64,000 nt of DNA from Sphingomonas sp. Y57. Lineage in GTDB: Bacteria; Pseudomonadota; Alphaproteobacteria; Sphingomonadales; Sphingomonadaceae. A program made the position numbers and the translations under genes. Shown here one piece after another: positions 10,501 to 18,651 of the stretch (position 1 is its first letter; each line of letters begins with the position of its first letter). Location: positions 20,822-84,821 of the forward strand of contig NZ_LDES01000007.1 in NCBI RefSeq assembly GCF_001015195.1, read 5' to 3'. The notes beneath the pieces are model-generated. The model was not told the DNA's origin. It made no database searches and saw only the letters and a list, made by a program, of their open reading frames with translations.

Positions 10501-10649
10501 TTTCGATCGGCGTGTCGGCCAGCCTGGGGCTCGCCGAACTGTGCGACGATGACGATTTCGGACGGCTCTATGCGCGGGCCGACGCCGGGCTTTACGCCGC
10601 CAAGCAGGCCGGCCGGAATCGGGTGGAGACGGTCGCCCCGGCAAGCTGA
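7584..10649 (+). CDS. Beta-propeller sensor diguanylate cyclase
   Basis: A 1021-residue hybrid. A signal peptide (about residues 1-36) leads into some 13 repeats of the (L/I)W(I/V)G type spaced about 45-60 residues, the two-component regulator propeller forming a periplasmic sensor. A Y_Y_Y domain (about 710-790, ending TNLPPGNYVLRLRG) is followed by one transmembrane helix (about 800-820), a short coiled coil and a GGDEF domain. The active site reads GGEEF (residues 936-940) and is preceded by REGD, an intact RxxD inhibitory site, so the enzyme should make cyclic di-GMP and be product-inhibited. The start is TTG at 7584; an ATG at 7626 would shorten the signal peptide. Confidence 0.92.
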   Translation: MRGQARKGFLRPGTMLAGLLAACTLAFMAVDPARAAPRWKSLAATVFHNYGRDQGLPHPVPTALAQDRDGFIWIGTQGGLSRWDGYRFRAYKADPETAGSLPDDWVQTLHVDPAGTLWIGGGAGGLARYDAPRDRFVPIPLGPSGGRTHIGAIADDGRGGLWIGTDQGLHHLAPARATVRTTPIPIADAAVRTVLRDRGGTLWVGTTRGLLRRSPGSSQWTIVALAGDAVSVTALYEDENGRLWIGTQRRGLMMIDRPGAQPRSIGEGRILSAGSISAISPAHPHEIWVGMRGNGVVAIDLATLQPRFIRHDRTVANSLAHDDVWALLRDQAGSLWVGCIGGLSYHPRTSGLISAMLASEDATGGLSGTDPQSVLATRDGRVWMGYLDGGVDVIDPAIGRVATLRPGDGSRPRSTLPPDIVFALTEDPWGGVYIGTRRGLYYSDPAATGVRLVPLPGRGPQASVTALSFDEGILWVGGDEDGLLGVVPDRAGKLRRVPFGPKDSARLTNDGVNVIRRGQGHDLWVGTRNGLYRIDLKTRRIDHIAADPVDRSALPGRNVVAMLFDRRNRLWVGTFGGGLAMMTGRDAAGRWHFRRLGVAQGLPHMNVDSLQMDGSGTIWAGTDDGLARIDPASFAVRAVRQADGSALVDYYAGAGATSTVGEALFGAKGGLTIVRPGPLPRWTLQAPLVVTDLRIGGVPVPVAQINRTTSSTPLTVPSDANSLAVEFAALDYTAPERNRYAYRLDGFDRDWTETDANRRLAIYTNLPPGNYVLRLRGSNRAGIWAEGERALPVRVLPAWYQRLWLKLAGGVLLLLGVVMIVRWRTRYLRRRQGDLERQIAERTADLRAANARLGHLALTDPLTGCANRRHFLALAEEKIAAARRHRRPLCLAILDLDEFKAINDRHGHPGGDAVLEMAGTLLLDHLREGDAAGRIGGEEFAILMPDTAIAGARLLADRLREAIGAARIKVNGLSIGVSASLGLAELCDDDDFGRLYARADAGLYAAKQAGRNRVETVAPAS

Positions 10650-10662
10650 AGCGACTTCAGCT
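10644..10662. terminator. Small hairpin spanning two convergent stop codons
   Basis: AGCTGAAG and CTTCAGCT form a perfect 8-bp stem with a 3-nt loop. The stop codons of the diguanylate cyclase (plus) and EVE gene (minus) both lie inside the stem. There is no U-tract, so termination activity is an inference. Confidence 0.5.
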
Positions 10663-11067
10663 CGCCATCTTGAGAATCGTGCTCCATTCCGCCGCGGTCA
10701 CGGGAGACACCGATAACCGGCTCTGCCTCAGCATGGCCATGCCGGCCAGCGCAGGCTCCGCCTTCATCGCGGCGAGAGTGACGGGCTTCGCCAGCGCGCG
10801 AACCGGCGCCAGCTCGACAGCGACGAAGCGGCCTGCGGGATCGGTCGCGTCGGGAAAGGCGGTACGAACCACCTTCGCAATCCCGACCACGGCCAGCCCC
10901 TCCTGGCTATGGTAGAAAAGGACCTCGTCCCCGTCCTTCATCGCCTTCAGGTGCAACGCGGCGGCATTGTTGCGCACGCCGTCCCACACGGTACGGCCGT
11001 CGCGCTCGAGGTCGGCATAGGAATAGCTGTTCGGTTCCGACTTCACCAACCAGTGCGACACCGCCAT
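10657..11067 (-). CDS. EVE-domain protein
   Basis: A 136-residue protein that is entirely an EVE (PUA-like) domain: it begins HWLVKSEPNSYSYADLERDG, continues TVWDGVRNNAAALHLKAMKDGD, and carries the VLFYHSQEGLAVVGIAKV core. The fold binds modified bases in DNA or RNA. Stand-alone EVE proteins of this length are common and conserved in Alphaproteobacteria. It converges on the diguanylate cyclase gene with a 7-nt gap. The exact ligand is not known. Confidence 0.92.
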   Translation of the reverse strand: MAVSHWLVKSEPNSYSYADLERDGRTVWDGVRNNAAALHLKAMKDGDEVLFYHSQEGLAVVGIAKVVRTAFPDATDPAGRFVAVELAPVRALAKPVTLAAMKAEPALAGMAMLRQSRLSVSPVTAAEWSTILKMAS

Positions 11068-11125
11068 TGTCCCGATCTCCCTTCACCCGCCGGAACGCCG
11101 TCTCGCGCCAGCGGGACGCAGCGCT

Positions 11126-11515
11126 CTAGAGCGGCACGCGATCTGATTGCATCAGATCTTCCAGTTCGTACAGCGGCCTGATCTCGATCTCGCTCGGGCC
11201 CATCATCGGATTGGGACAGCGCTTCACCCAGGCGACCGCCTCGTCCATGTCCTTGACCTGCCAGAGCCAGAAGCCGGCGACGAGTTCGTTCGGATGGGCG
11301 AAGGGCCCGTCGATGACGCTCCGGTCGGGCCCGTCAAAGGCAACGCGCTTGCCCCGCGAAGAGGGAGTGAGGCCGTCGCCGGAGAGCATGATCCCGGCTG
11401 CGGTCAGTTCCTCGTTGAACTTGCCCATCGCCTCGAACATCGCGAGCGCCTCGGCTGTGGGCCGGAAGCCCTGCTCGCTGTCCTCGGTCGCCTTTACCAG
11501 CACCATTACACGCAT
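11126..11515 (-). CDS. YCII/DGPF-domain protein
   Basis: A 129-residue YCII-family protein. MRVMVLVKATEDSEQGFRP begins the ferredoxin-like fold and the hallmark DGPF motif (VIDGPFAHPNELVAGFW) is near residue 75, followed by DMDEAVAWVKRCPNP. The ATG at 11515 was chosen because the fold starts there; the frame remains open 39 nt further. Family members often sit beside ECF sigma factors, but none is seen here. Biochemical role unknown. Confidence 0.87.
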   Translation of the reverse strand: MRVMVLVKATEDSEQGFRPTAEALAMFEAMGKFNEELTAAGIMLSGDGLTPSSRGKRVAFDGPDRSVIDGPFAHPNELVAGFWLWQVKDMDEAVAWVKRCPNPMMGPSEIEIRPLYELEDLMQSDRVPL

Positions 11516-11655
11516 TGTCCGTCTCCCAGGTTCACCGGCCGGATCGGCCCGCACCGGTACGACGGGTACGACGGGCGAGATCCCGCCAAACCGACACCCC
11601 CCGAGGATAATCGAGACGCTGCGGGAGTTAGTGACCGGAGCCCGCGCGAAATACC

Positions 11656-12114
11656 CTATCCGTGATCGACGACCGCCTGAGGCCTGTTCCGGAAGCTGAT
11701 GGCCATGCGATTATAGCTGTTCATAAGGCTGATAGCGATGGTGAGGTCGACGAGTTCCTTCTCGTCGAATACGGAGCGCGCAGCCTGATAGGCCTCGTCC
11801 GGTACGCCGGTCTCCGCGACACGGGTGACGCATTCGGCCCAGGCGAGCGCAGCCCTTTCGGTTTCGCTGAACAGGCTTCCGCCCTCCTTCCAGGCCTGCA
11901 GCAGCGCGAGCTTCTCGACCTTCACCCCCTTCCTGATGAGGTCGCGGGTGTGCATGTCGAGGCAATAGGCGCAATTGTTGATCTGCGTGACCGGGAGATA
12001 GATGAGATCCACCATCTCCTGAGGAAGTTCGCTCTGCAGCACATATCCGTAAACCGCGCCGAGGGCTTTGGCGCCGTTCGGAGCGATCTGGTTGTAGTCG
12101 AGTCTTTGGGTCAT
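11656..12114 (-). CDS. AhpD-like carboxymuconolactone decarboxylase-family protein
   Basis: A 152-residue protein with the peroxidase motif CAYCLDMHTRD (CxxC followed by His), the redox centre of AhpD-like alkylhydroperoxidases. It starts MTQRLDYNQIAPNGAKALGA, as many family members do. The two cysteines predict thiol peroxidase or disulfide reductase activity rather than lactone decarboxylation. It lies 13 nt downstream of the cupin gene, so both form an operon divergent from a MocR regulator, a frequent arrangement for stress-response pairs. Confidence 0.88.
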   Translation of the reverse strand: MTQRLDYNQIAPNGAKALGAVYGYVLQSELPQEMVDLIYLPVTQINNCAYCLDMHTRDLIRKGVKVEKLALLQAWKEGGSLFSETERAALAWAECVTRVAETGVPDEAYQAARSVFDEKELVDLTIAISLMNSYNRMAISFRNRPQAVVDHG

Positions 12115-12127
12115 GGTTCCGATCTCG

Positions 12128-12535
12128 TCACTTGAGGGGGGTGGTGAGAGTCTTGTCGTCGGAATCGACGACGAAGACCGCGAGAAGCTTTGCCGGCCTC
12201 GTCCTGCTGGCATTGCGGCTGACCGAATGCGTTGCGTCCGGCGGTTCGGACCAGCCTTGCCCGGCCTTGTAAATGTGCGTCTTGCCGTCGTTCACCTTGG
12301 ACTCGATTTCGCCCGAGACGACATAGGCATAGATGAAGGCTGACTTCGCATGCCGGTGCGGCTGCGAAGAAGCGCCCGGCGCATAATCGACCTCGACGAC
12401 GATCATTGATTTGCCGGGAATATTCGGAATGGCCTGCTCGAACCTGGGCGTGACCGTCTCCGTCCGGCCGCCATGCGCGCAGGCTGGGCCTGCGATCGCC
12501 ATAGAGGCGGCGGTGACCATGGTGCGGACCTTCAT
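12128..12535 (-). CDS. Exported cupin-domain protein
   Basis: A 135-residue protein with a short signal peptide (residues 1-20, ending PACAHG) and one cupin barrel. The first cupin motif PGASSQPHRHAKSAFIYAYV supplies two His metal ligands and the acidic ligand of the usual motif is replaced by a Tyr/Ser region; the second motif is PPDATHSVSRNAS. It is probably a periplasmic metal-binding protein of unknown activity. It is the first gene of the operon with the AhpD-like gene. Confidence 0.85.
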   Translation of the reverse strand: MKVRTMVTAASMAIAGPACAHGGRTETVTPRFEQAIPNIPGKSMIVVEVDYAPGASSQPHRHAKSAFIYAYVVSGEIESKVNDGKTHIYKAGQGWSEPPDATHSVSRNASRTRPAKLLAVFVVDSDDKTLTTPLK

Positions 12536-12623
12536 GAGCTTTCTCCTCGTGAGGGTTCCTAAATGCCACCCAATAGGTCATAAAAAAGTACCAAGAACTG
12601 ATAGAAATAATATACCACGCCTT
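12536..12623. promoter_or_regulatory. Divergent promoter region of cupin operon and mocR
   Basis: This 88-nt gap is much more AT-rich than its neighbours. It must carry both divergent promoters and the MocR binding site. Read on the minus strand it holds two copies of a TTGG core (CTTGGTAC and CTATTGGG, 12587-12592 and 12571-12576 approximately), the direct-repeat style typical of MocR sites. The exact operator is an inference. Confidence 0.45.
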
Positions 12624-14051
12624 ATGCGCGGACCCCTGACCCTGAATCTGGACCGTACGGCTCGAATCCCGCTGGCGGAACAGATCCGTAGGGGGATCGC
12701 CACCGCGATCGAGGACGGCGTACTGGAAGCGGGCGCACGGCTGCCGTCCTGGCAGGACCTTGCCGCTCAACTCGGCGTCGCTCGCGGGACCGTGCGGACC
12801 GCCTATGAGAAACTCGCCGCTGCTCAACTGGTCGACGCGTCACGCGCAGGCGGCACCCGGGTCGCCCCGCGGCCTCGCGCTACCGCCAGGCCGGACCCAG
12901 CCCCCGACGAAGGGTCCTTCATGCGAGTCTATCAGGAGATGACGCGGGGCCGTGGGATCTTTCAGATGGGGATTCCGGCCAGCGACATCTTTCCCGCCAC
13001 CCTGTTCGCACGAATACGCACGCACATGGTCCGCGCCGAGGCGGCGGCGCCGCCGCTCTATCCCGATCCCCGCGGCGAACCCGAACTCAGGCGGGAAATC
13101 GCCGGCTATCTCGCCGTGGCGCGGGGAATAAGCTGCCTGCCGTCGCAGATCATCATCACCGCGGGCTTTGCTGCGGGACTCGGCCTGACGCTCGGGGTCC
13201 TGGGACTGGCAGGCCAGTCGGCATGGATCGAGGAGCCCGGCTTCCCCTGGACAAGAAGAGGGCTCGAACTGGCCGGCCTGTCGCCTGCCCCCATTCCGGT
13301 CGATCAGGACGGGATCGACCTCGATCATGCCTTTCGCCATCATCCGGGGGCGAGACTGGCGGTCGTCACGCCGGGGCAACAGGCCCCTCTTGGCTCCACG
13401 CTGTCGCTTGAGCGGCGGCTCCAACTGCTTGAATGGGCGGCCGCGAACCGCTCCTGGGTGATCGAGGACGACTATCTGAGCGAGTTACAACTGACCGGCA
13501 GGGCCGCTCCCGCGCTGGCATCGCTCGACCGCGACGGGCGGGTCATTCACATCGGGTCCTTCAGCAAGACGATCAGCCCGACGCTAAGGCTCGGCTTCGT
13601 CATGGTGCCGGCCGACCTCGTCGGCCGCTTCGCGGAGGTGGCGGCCTGCCTGGCCCCGGCTCCGGGTCCCGCCGCACAACTCGCAATCGCCGAATTCATG
13701 CGCGAGGGGCATTACATCCGCCATCTTCGTCGCACGAAGCGCGCCTACACGGCGCGGCGCGAGGCGCTGCTCGAGCAAATCCGTACACACACGGATACCG
13801 ACTTGGTCGCGGCGCCCGGGCTGGCGGTACTGGTGAAGCTACCCGCGGCGATATCGGACATCGCCGTGGCGCGCGAGGTCTCCGCCTTCGGCATGTCCCC
13901 CGCGCCGCTCTCGACATGGTATGCATCGCAGGACGCGGCGGAGTCCGGCCTCCTGCTCGGCGTTGCCACGGCCCCCACGCGGAACCTGCCCAGATCCTGC
14001 GAGCGGCTCTTCGAAATGATATGGCGGGTGGGCGTCCAACGGTCGACCTGA
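12624..14051 (+). CDS. MocR/PdxR-type transcriptional regulator
   Basis: A 475-residue fusion of an N-terminal GntR winged helix (residues 10-75; LPSWQDLAAQLGVARGTVR is the recognition helix region) and a class I aminotransferase-like domain. The PLP lysine is in HIGSFSKTISPTLRLG near residue 315. MocR proteins use PLP or an amino compound as effector and no longer transaminate. It is divergent from the cupin/AhpD operon, its likely target. There is no clear ribosome-binding site before the ATG, so a leaderless message is possible. Part of its 3' end is echoed at 22898-22962. Confidence 0.9.
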   Translation: MRGPLTLNLDRTARIPLAEQIRRGIATAIEDGVLEAGARLPSWQDLAAQLGVARGTVRTAYEKLAAAQLVDASRAGGTRVAPRPRATARPDPAPDEGSFMRVYQEMTRGRGIFQMGIPASDIFPATLFARIRTHMVRAEAAAPPLYPDPRGEPELRREIAGYLAVARGISCLPSQIIITAGFAAGLGLTLGVLGLAGQSAWIEEPGFPWTRRGLELAGLSPAPIPVDQDGIDLDHAFRHHPGARLAVVTPGQQAPLGSTLSLERRLQLLEWAAANRSWVIEDDYLSELQLTGRAAPALASLDRDGRVIHIGSFSKTISPTLRLGFVMVPADLVGRFAEVAACLAPAPGPAAQLAIAEFMREGHYIRHLRRTKRAYTARREALLEQIRTHTDTDLVAAPGLAVLVKLPAAISDIAVAREVSAFGMSPAPLSTWYASQDAAESGLLLGVATAPTRNLPRSCERLFEMIWRVGVQRST

Positions 14052-14144
14052 ACCATCCGCGCCTGAACGCTGCACAGGGAAATCGGAACCGGCGCTGGCG
14101 CCTGCCGAAGTAGCGGCCTTGATGGCAAGCGCCCTGTCATCCCG

Positions 14145-14501
14145 TCAGTCGCGTGTGGCGATCGTCGCCCTGTCCCCGAAATCATTCTCAAACCGACGCT
14201 CATCGAACGCGTTGGGTACCGTCACGGAGCCTCTGAAATTCTCGATATGAAGTCCGATATTCGCCATCGACAAGGTGAGGTGGAGCAGCTTCAACTCCTC
14301 CTGAGGCAGCTGTCCCAATGGAAATTGATCGAGATGGAGAAGCATCTCCTCCAGGCGCGGGAGAATTTTATCGTAAATTTCCCGCAACTCTCCGCTGCTT
14401 GCCTGAAGGCGACGCGCATGCCGTTCATTCTCGGTTTCGAGCGCCCAGGAATGGGCGATTTCTTCAAATTCGGCAAACTGTTCTGGTAACGACGAACCCA
14501 T
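14145..14501 (-). CDS. Uncharacterised small protein of a Rieske oxygenase operon
   Basis: A 118-119-residue, mostly helical, acidic protein that I do not recognise. It has no signal peptide, cysteines or membrane segment, and is rich in Glu and Leu (EIYDKILPRLEEMLLHLDQF). Two ATGs (14504 and 14501) follow a strong AAGGAG; the second has the better spacing. The start is 8 nt after the stop of the Rieske gene, so they are co-transcribed. It is not similar to the usual beta subunits of ring-hydroxylating dioxygenases, and may be an accessory or assembly protein. Confidence 0.7.
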   Translation of the reverse strand: MGSSLPEQFAEFEEIAHSWALETENERHARRLQASSGELREIYDKILPRLEEMLLHLDQFPLGQLPQEELKLLHLTLSMANIGLHIENFRGSVTVPNAFDERRFENDFGDRATIATRD

Positions 14502-14512
14502 CATATTCTCCT

Positions 14513-15736
14513 TCAGGCCACCGGCCGATGGCCGCCCGTTCCGGCAAGCGCCTCGATGACTGCCAGTTGATGGCGTATCAGGACTTCCTCTTTCATCAGC
14601 CACTGGCGATCCTTCGCGCCCGACAGCATGGCCTGGTAGGTGTCCTCCATCGTGCCCGTATCCTCCAGCCACGCCGACCGCGCGAGAAGGTGGGTATATT
14701 CCGCCGCGAAAAGCCCGCTGTTTGTTCTGATACCGGGCATGTAGAAACGCCCCTCCCAGAGCGTCCGCCCGCTGCTGATCGGCCAGAACTGATGAGTAAA
14801 CCATGTGTCCTGCGCCACATGAATCAGCATGTTCGGGAAGCATATCGCCAATTCAAAGGCGAAATTGTCGAGCTTCGCAGGATTTATCGTCTCCGGAAGC
14901 TCCAGCCTGCCCTGATGATATCGGGACGCGAGATTGCTCGTCGCGTAGCGATTTGCGATTTCCGCGACCGGCGTGTGGGCCGGTTTCATGTCGAAATACA
15001 CGGAACTGGATTTGTGTATTCCGTGGAATTTTACGCCGTCTATTCCGCATTTAACGAGGTTTCCCAGCGCCCCGGCGTGAAGCGTGGCGACATGATAGGC
15101 CTCGGCGAACGCATCCATCCCGACTTTCCAGTTGGTATCGAGGATGGTGTGATAGGCGAAACTCTGGGTCAGGGCGGAAAAGGGAAAACCGTCAAAATGC
15201 CCGGCGAAGCTGCCCAGATAGGACTCCAGGGGCTCCGGTTCGGCTTCGCTGAGATTGATGAAGATGAAGCCCTGCCATACCGCGCAATGGATGGGCGTCA
15301 GGCCGTTCTCGTCCTTGCTGAAGCATTCCGGGAACTGGTCTTCCAGCGGCACGTGCACCAGCGCGCCCTTCGCGTCGAACACCCAGCCGTGGAACCGGCA
15401 GGAAAGGATGCCGGCCTTGTTGCCGCCCGTCGTTTCATAGCCGTTATCCGAGACCAGCTTGTTGCCGCGATGCGAGCACATGTTGTGGAAGGCGCGGACG
15501 GCGCCTTCCCTGTCGCGGATCAGCACCACTGAGCTGTTCGCGAAGTCGAGCCGCTTGACCTTCCAGTCCCCCGGCTTCTTCAATTCCTGTTCCGTGCCGG
15601 CGATCAGCCAGCAGCGCTTGAACACGGTGTCGATTTCGCGACGATAATCTTCTTCGGAAACATAGCTTGCGATCGGAACCGGGCCAGTACCCAGCATTTC
15701 ATCGACATTGCCGCTGTTGATCTCAGAGAAATTCAT
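14513..15736 (-). CDS. Rieske non-haem iron oxygenase, alpha subunit
   Basis: A 407-residue oxygenase. The [2Fe-2S] Rieske ligands are C87-x-H89 (NMCSHRGN) and C113-x2-H116 (LSCRFHGW). The mononuclear iron site is E212, H215 and H220 in AEAYHVATLHA. The enzyme would insert oxygen into or demethylate an aromatic or N-methylated substrate using electrons from a ferredoxin and reductase, neither of which is encoded nearby. It overlaps the amidase gene by 4 nt and precedes the unknown small protein. No beta subunit is present, so a homotrimeric alpha-only enzyme is likely. Confidence 0.93.
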   Translation of the reverse strand: MNFSEINSGNVDEMLGTGPVPIASYVSEEDYRREIDTVFKRCWLIAGTEQELKKPGDWKVKRLDFANSSVVLIRDREGAVRAFHNMCSHRGNKLVSDNGYETTGGNKAGILSCRFHGWVFDAKGALVHVPLEDQFPECFSKDENGLTPIHCAVWQGFIFINLSEAEPEPLESYLGSFAGHFDGFPFSALTQSFAYHTILDTNWKVGMDAFAEAYHVATLHAGALGNLVKCGIDGVKFHGIHKSSSVYFDMKPAHTPVAEIANRYATSNLASRYHQGRLELPETINPAKLDNFAFELAICFPNMLIHVAQDTWFTHQFWPISSGRTLWEGRFYMPGIRTNSGLFAAEYTHLLARSAWLEDTGTMEDTYQAMLSGAKDRQWLMKEEVLIRHQLAVIEALAGTGGHRPVA

Positions 15737-16929
15737 TTCGCGCCTCCGGCACCGTGGAATATGTCCAACGGAATTTCCGCGGTGACCATCACATTGGGAG
15801 AGTCCACGACCTGTGCGATCCGCAGGTCGGCCGCGGCCGAACACAAGATGTAGGCATGGTCGCGGGATAATCCGCGCTGGCCGCAAAGCCAGTCGATCAG
15901 GTTCAGCAACGCATTGCGCGCAGCCAGCGTCACATCCTCGGAAAGATTGCGCAGCTTCCGTAGGCGTGGATCGTTCACATAATCGAGATGCGGCGGCAAT
16001 TCTCCCGCCTGTTTGGTGGGGAAGCCCATCGTCGCATAGACCGGCCGCCGGGCAGCGGCGGGGCGGAAACCTTCCACCACCGGGCCGGCAAGCCCGCGCC
16101 CCTCCCCCTTCCGGACCTCGCAGCGTATATGCACTCGCGCCGCGATCTCGATGGCGGAACCGCAGACCTCGCCGTCGCCCTGCGCGAAATGCACGTCGCC
16201 GCACCACACCCCGGCGCCGGGGACCGAGACCGGCACGACGAGCGTGCTGCCGGGCGCGAGCAGGCTCGTGTCCATGTTACCGCCAAACTCGCGCGGCGGG
16301 ATGGTGCGTAGCCCCTCGCTCTCGAAGCGGCTGCCCGCGCCGAACAGGGCGTGCGGAAGGGCGTTATCGGGGTCCGGTAGCATCACGATGCCCCCGGCGT
16401 CTCGAAGCTCCGCTTCGCGGGACAAGGCATCTGCGACCAGCGCCGCGTCCGGAAGGACGCCCATGGAACCGGGAAAAGGCCGGATCGGAACACGGATACC
16501 CGGCAGGCTGTCGCTGACCGCGAAATCCTTCTCGAGACGCCAGTGCACCACGGCGGGCGCCACAAAGAGATCGCGCAGAAACGAAAACCCCGGAGCGATC
16601 ATGGTGACGCCATGGGGCGCCGGCTCGATCGCGTCGATCGTGATGGCGATTGCGTCGCCAGGCTCCGCTCCCCGGATTTCGACAGGGCCCGTCATCGGAT
16701 GAACCCGCCCCAGATTGAGGCCCGCCATCTGCTCGACGGGGGCACCGAACGTCATCTGCCCGTCGATGCAATCGCGGGTCTGGAAGACAATCGCCTGACC
16801 CGGGTCAGCCGTAGCGGCAAACGGGATCGCGTAATGCAACCGGTTGAAGCAGGCCATGTCCTGGTCGGCCGGAATATCCGGACGTCCGACGATGACGGGC
16901 GCGGAGGCGGGAGAGGCTGATTTTTCCAT
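15733..16929 (-). CDS. Acetamidase/formamidase-family hydrolase
   Basis: A 398-residue member of the FmdA/AmdA family, recognised from VHPMTGPVEIRGAEPGDAIA, the FGGNMDTSLLAPGSTLVVPV block and GDVHFAQGDGEVCGSAIEI. These enzymes hydrolyse short amides to acid and ammonia with a metal. It is the first gene of a minus-strand operon and overlaps the Rieske gene by 4 nt, suggesting that a nitrogenous side chain is cut before or after oxygenation. Substrate not known. Confidence 0.88.
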   Translation of the reverse strand: MEKSASPASAPVIVGRPDIPADQDMACFNRLHYAIPFAATADPGQAIVFQTRDCIDGQMTFGAPVEQMAGLNLGRVHPMTGPVEIRGAEPGDAIAITIDAIEPAPHGVTMIAPGFSFLRDLFVAPAVVHWRLEKDFAVSDSLPGIRVPIRPFPGSMGVLPDAALVADALSREAELRDAGGIVMLPDPDNALPHALFGAGSRFESEGLRTIPPREFGGNMDTSLLAPGSTLVVPVSVPGAGVWCGDVHFAQGDGEVCGSAIEIAARVHIRCEVRKGEGRGLAGPVVEGFRPAAARRPVYATMGFPTKQAGELPPHLDYVNDPRLRKLRNLSEDVTLAARNALLNLIDWLCGQRGLSRDHAYILCSAAADLRIAQVVDSPNVMVTAEIPLDIFHGAGGAK

Positions 16930-17111
16930 GCCCCGGATATGGCATCGGGGCGGATGCGGACGATATCATGGGCTGGAACGGCTTGACATCGATTGGAATC
17001 AATCGCCCGCGCGGGTTCCAATATTGCGCATATGTGCCAGTGGTTTCGCGGCGATGTTACTCGTCCGGCGTTTTTTGAGGAACAAGGGTGCTCCACGGCA
17101 GGAGACCCTTT

Positions 17112-17996
17112 ATGAAACTGGCGAGATTTGAGCGGGACGGCCAGATCCGGACCGGCATCGTGACGGAAAGCGGCATCATCGATCTCGCCAGCGCGAATGC
17201 CCCGGTCCAGCATCTGGACGACATCATCACGGGCGGGACTGCGGCACTCGACCAGTTGGCTGATATTGCCGCGAAGGCGATCCCGGATGTCGACCTAACG
17301 ACCGTGAACCTGCGCGCGCCGGTGAACCCGAGAAAGTTCCTGGCCATCGGCATGAACTATCGCGCGCACGCGGAGGAAGCGGAAAAGCTCGGATATGCCG
17401 CCCCCGCCCGCCAGCTTTGGTTCAACAAGCAGACGAGCGCGATCGCAGGACCGTTCGATCCGATAGAACCCGGCGTTTCGGAACAGCTCGACTATGAAGT
17501 CGAACTCGGCGTCGTTATCGGCGCCCGGAGCAAATATGTTCCGGCCGAAGAGGCGCTTTCGACGATCTTCGGCTATGTCGTGCTGAACGACGTCTCGGCG
17601 CGCGACTGGCAGGCGCATTCGCCCACTTTCACGATCGGCAAGTCATTCGACACCCATGGTCCGGTGGGCCCCTGGATCGTCACCGCGGACGAGATTCCCG
17701 ACCCCCAGAATCTGGGTTTGCGCTGTCTCGTCAACGGCACGGTGCGGCAATCGAGCAATACCAGCCGCATGATCCACTCGATCGCGGACCAGATCGCCTA
17801 TCTCTCCAGCGCGTTCACGCTGGAGCCTGGCGATCTTATCGCGACGGGTACGCCCGAAGGTGTGGGCCTAGCGCTCGATCCCCCGTGTTTCCTCGAGCCG
17901 GGCGATCGCGTGCGCTGCGAGATCGATCGGATAGGGGCGATAGAGAATATCGTCGCGCAACCAGCATTCCCGCCGGTTGCGGCGGGACGGCGCTGA
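17112..17996 (+). CDS. Fumarylacetoacetate hydrolase-family protein
   Basis: A 294-residue FAH-family enzyme. The metal triad is in DYEVELGVVIGA (two Glu) and VVLNDVSARDWQ (Asp); KSFDTHGPVGPW and ATGTPEGVGLA are family blocks. Members hydrolyse acylpyruvates or isomerise/decarboxylate 2-hydroxydienoates in ring-cleavage pathways. The ATG at 17112 follows GGCAGGAGACC. It begins a plus-strand operon that ends with an HpcH-type aldolase, and the pair fits the lower part of a meta-cleavage or homoprotocatechuate-like route, although no ring-cleaving dioxygenase is seen in this cluster. Confidence 0.9.
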   Translation: MKLARFERDGQIRTGIVTESGIIDLASANAPVQHLDDIITGGTAALDQLADIAAKAIPDVDLTTVNLRAPVNPRKFLAIGMNYRAHAEEAEKLGYAAPARQLWFNKQTSAIAGPFDPIEPGVSEQLDYEVELGVVIGARSKYVPAEEALSTIFGYVVLNDVSARDWQAHSPTFTIGKSFDTHGPVGPWIVTADEIPDPQNLGLRCLVNGTVRQSSNTSRMIHSIADQIAYLSSAFTLEPGDLIATGTPEGVGLALDPPCFLEPGDRVRCEIDRIGAIENIVAQPAFPPVAAGRR

Positions 17997-17998
17997 TC

Positions 17999-18490
17999 AT
18001 GGACGGTCAGGCAATCGAAATGCGGCTGCTGCGCGTCGAGGCGCGGCAGGCCATCGAAGCGGTCGTCAACCGTCTCCGTCGTTCCTCCGACCAGGGTAAC
18101 GATCCGGCGATCAGCCGGGATCTCCTTGCACCCGGCGCACGATGGCGCGTGCGCGGCGCCGACGGCCTGCTGGATGGGGAACTGCTTGTCGAAGGGCGCG
18201 ACAATATCCTTGCCGCCGCCAGTCAGATCGCACGGGACACGATCCTGCAATCGCTCCACTTCACCGGGCCCGTGGAAATCGATCTGGATGACGATGGGCT
18301 GCATGCTGCCTGCCGCTGGTATCTCTGGGAGCTGCTTCAGGCGAGACGGCCGCAGGGGGTGCAGGTCGAGATTCTGGGCGGCTGGTACGACGCGCAGATG
18401 GGCATGCATTCTGGCCGCTGGCTGATCGAGGATATCGTGCTCAACATCCGTATCCAGGGCCCCGCGGCTCCGGGATGGATCTTCTCATGA
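17999..18490 (+). CDS. NTF2/SnoaL-like protein
   Basis: A 163-residue alpha+beta barrel protein of the SnoaL_4 type: an N-terminal helix (EARQAIEAVVNRLRRSS), then alternating strands ending in RWLIEDIVLNIRIQGPA. It starts 2 nt after the FAH stop. Such proteins act as small isomerases, dehydratases or dehalogenases, or as dioxygenase beta subunits. Because the Rieske alpha gene is in the same cluster, a role as its small subunit is possible, but the gene is on the other strand and the distance to true beta subunits cannot be judged by eye. Confidence 0.75.
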   Translation: MDGQAIEMRLLRVEARQAIEAVVNRLRRSSDQGNDPAISRDLLAPGARWRVRGADGLLDGELLVEGRDNILAAASQIARDTILQSLHFTGPVEIDLDDDGLHAACRWYLWELLQARRPQGVQVEILGGWYDAQMGMHSGRWLIEDIVLNIRIQGPAAPGWIFS

Positions 18491-18651
18491 AGCGAAACGC
18501 CCCGTTTGCCGCGCGCCGGGAAACGACGCGCTCTCATCTCGCTGCGGTTGCTTTCCATATCCGGCTATCCGCGAGGCACATCTGATAGAGCCGCGCACGG
18601 CAGAACCGCTACATTTGTCAAAATTACAGCAAAAATCACTGTGGAGGATAC

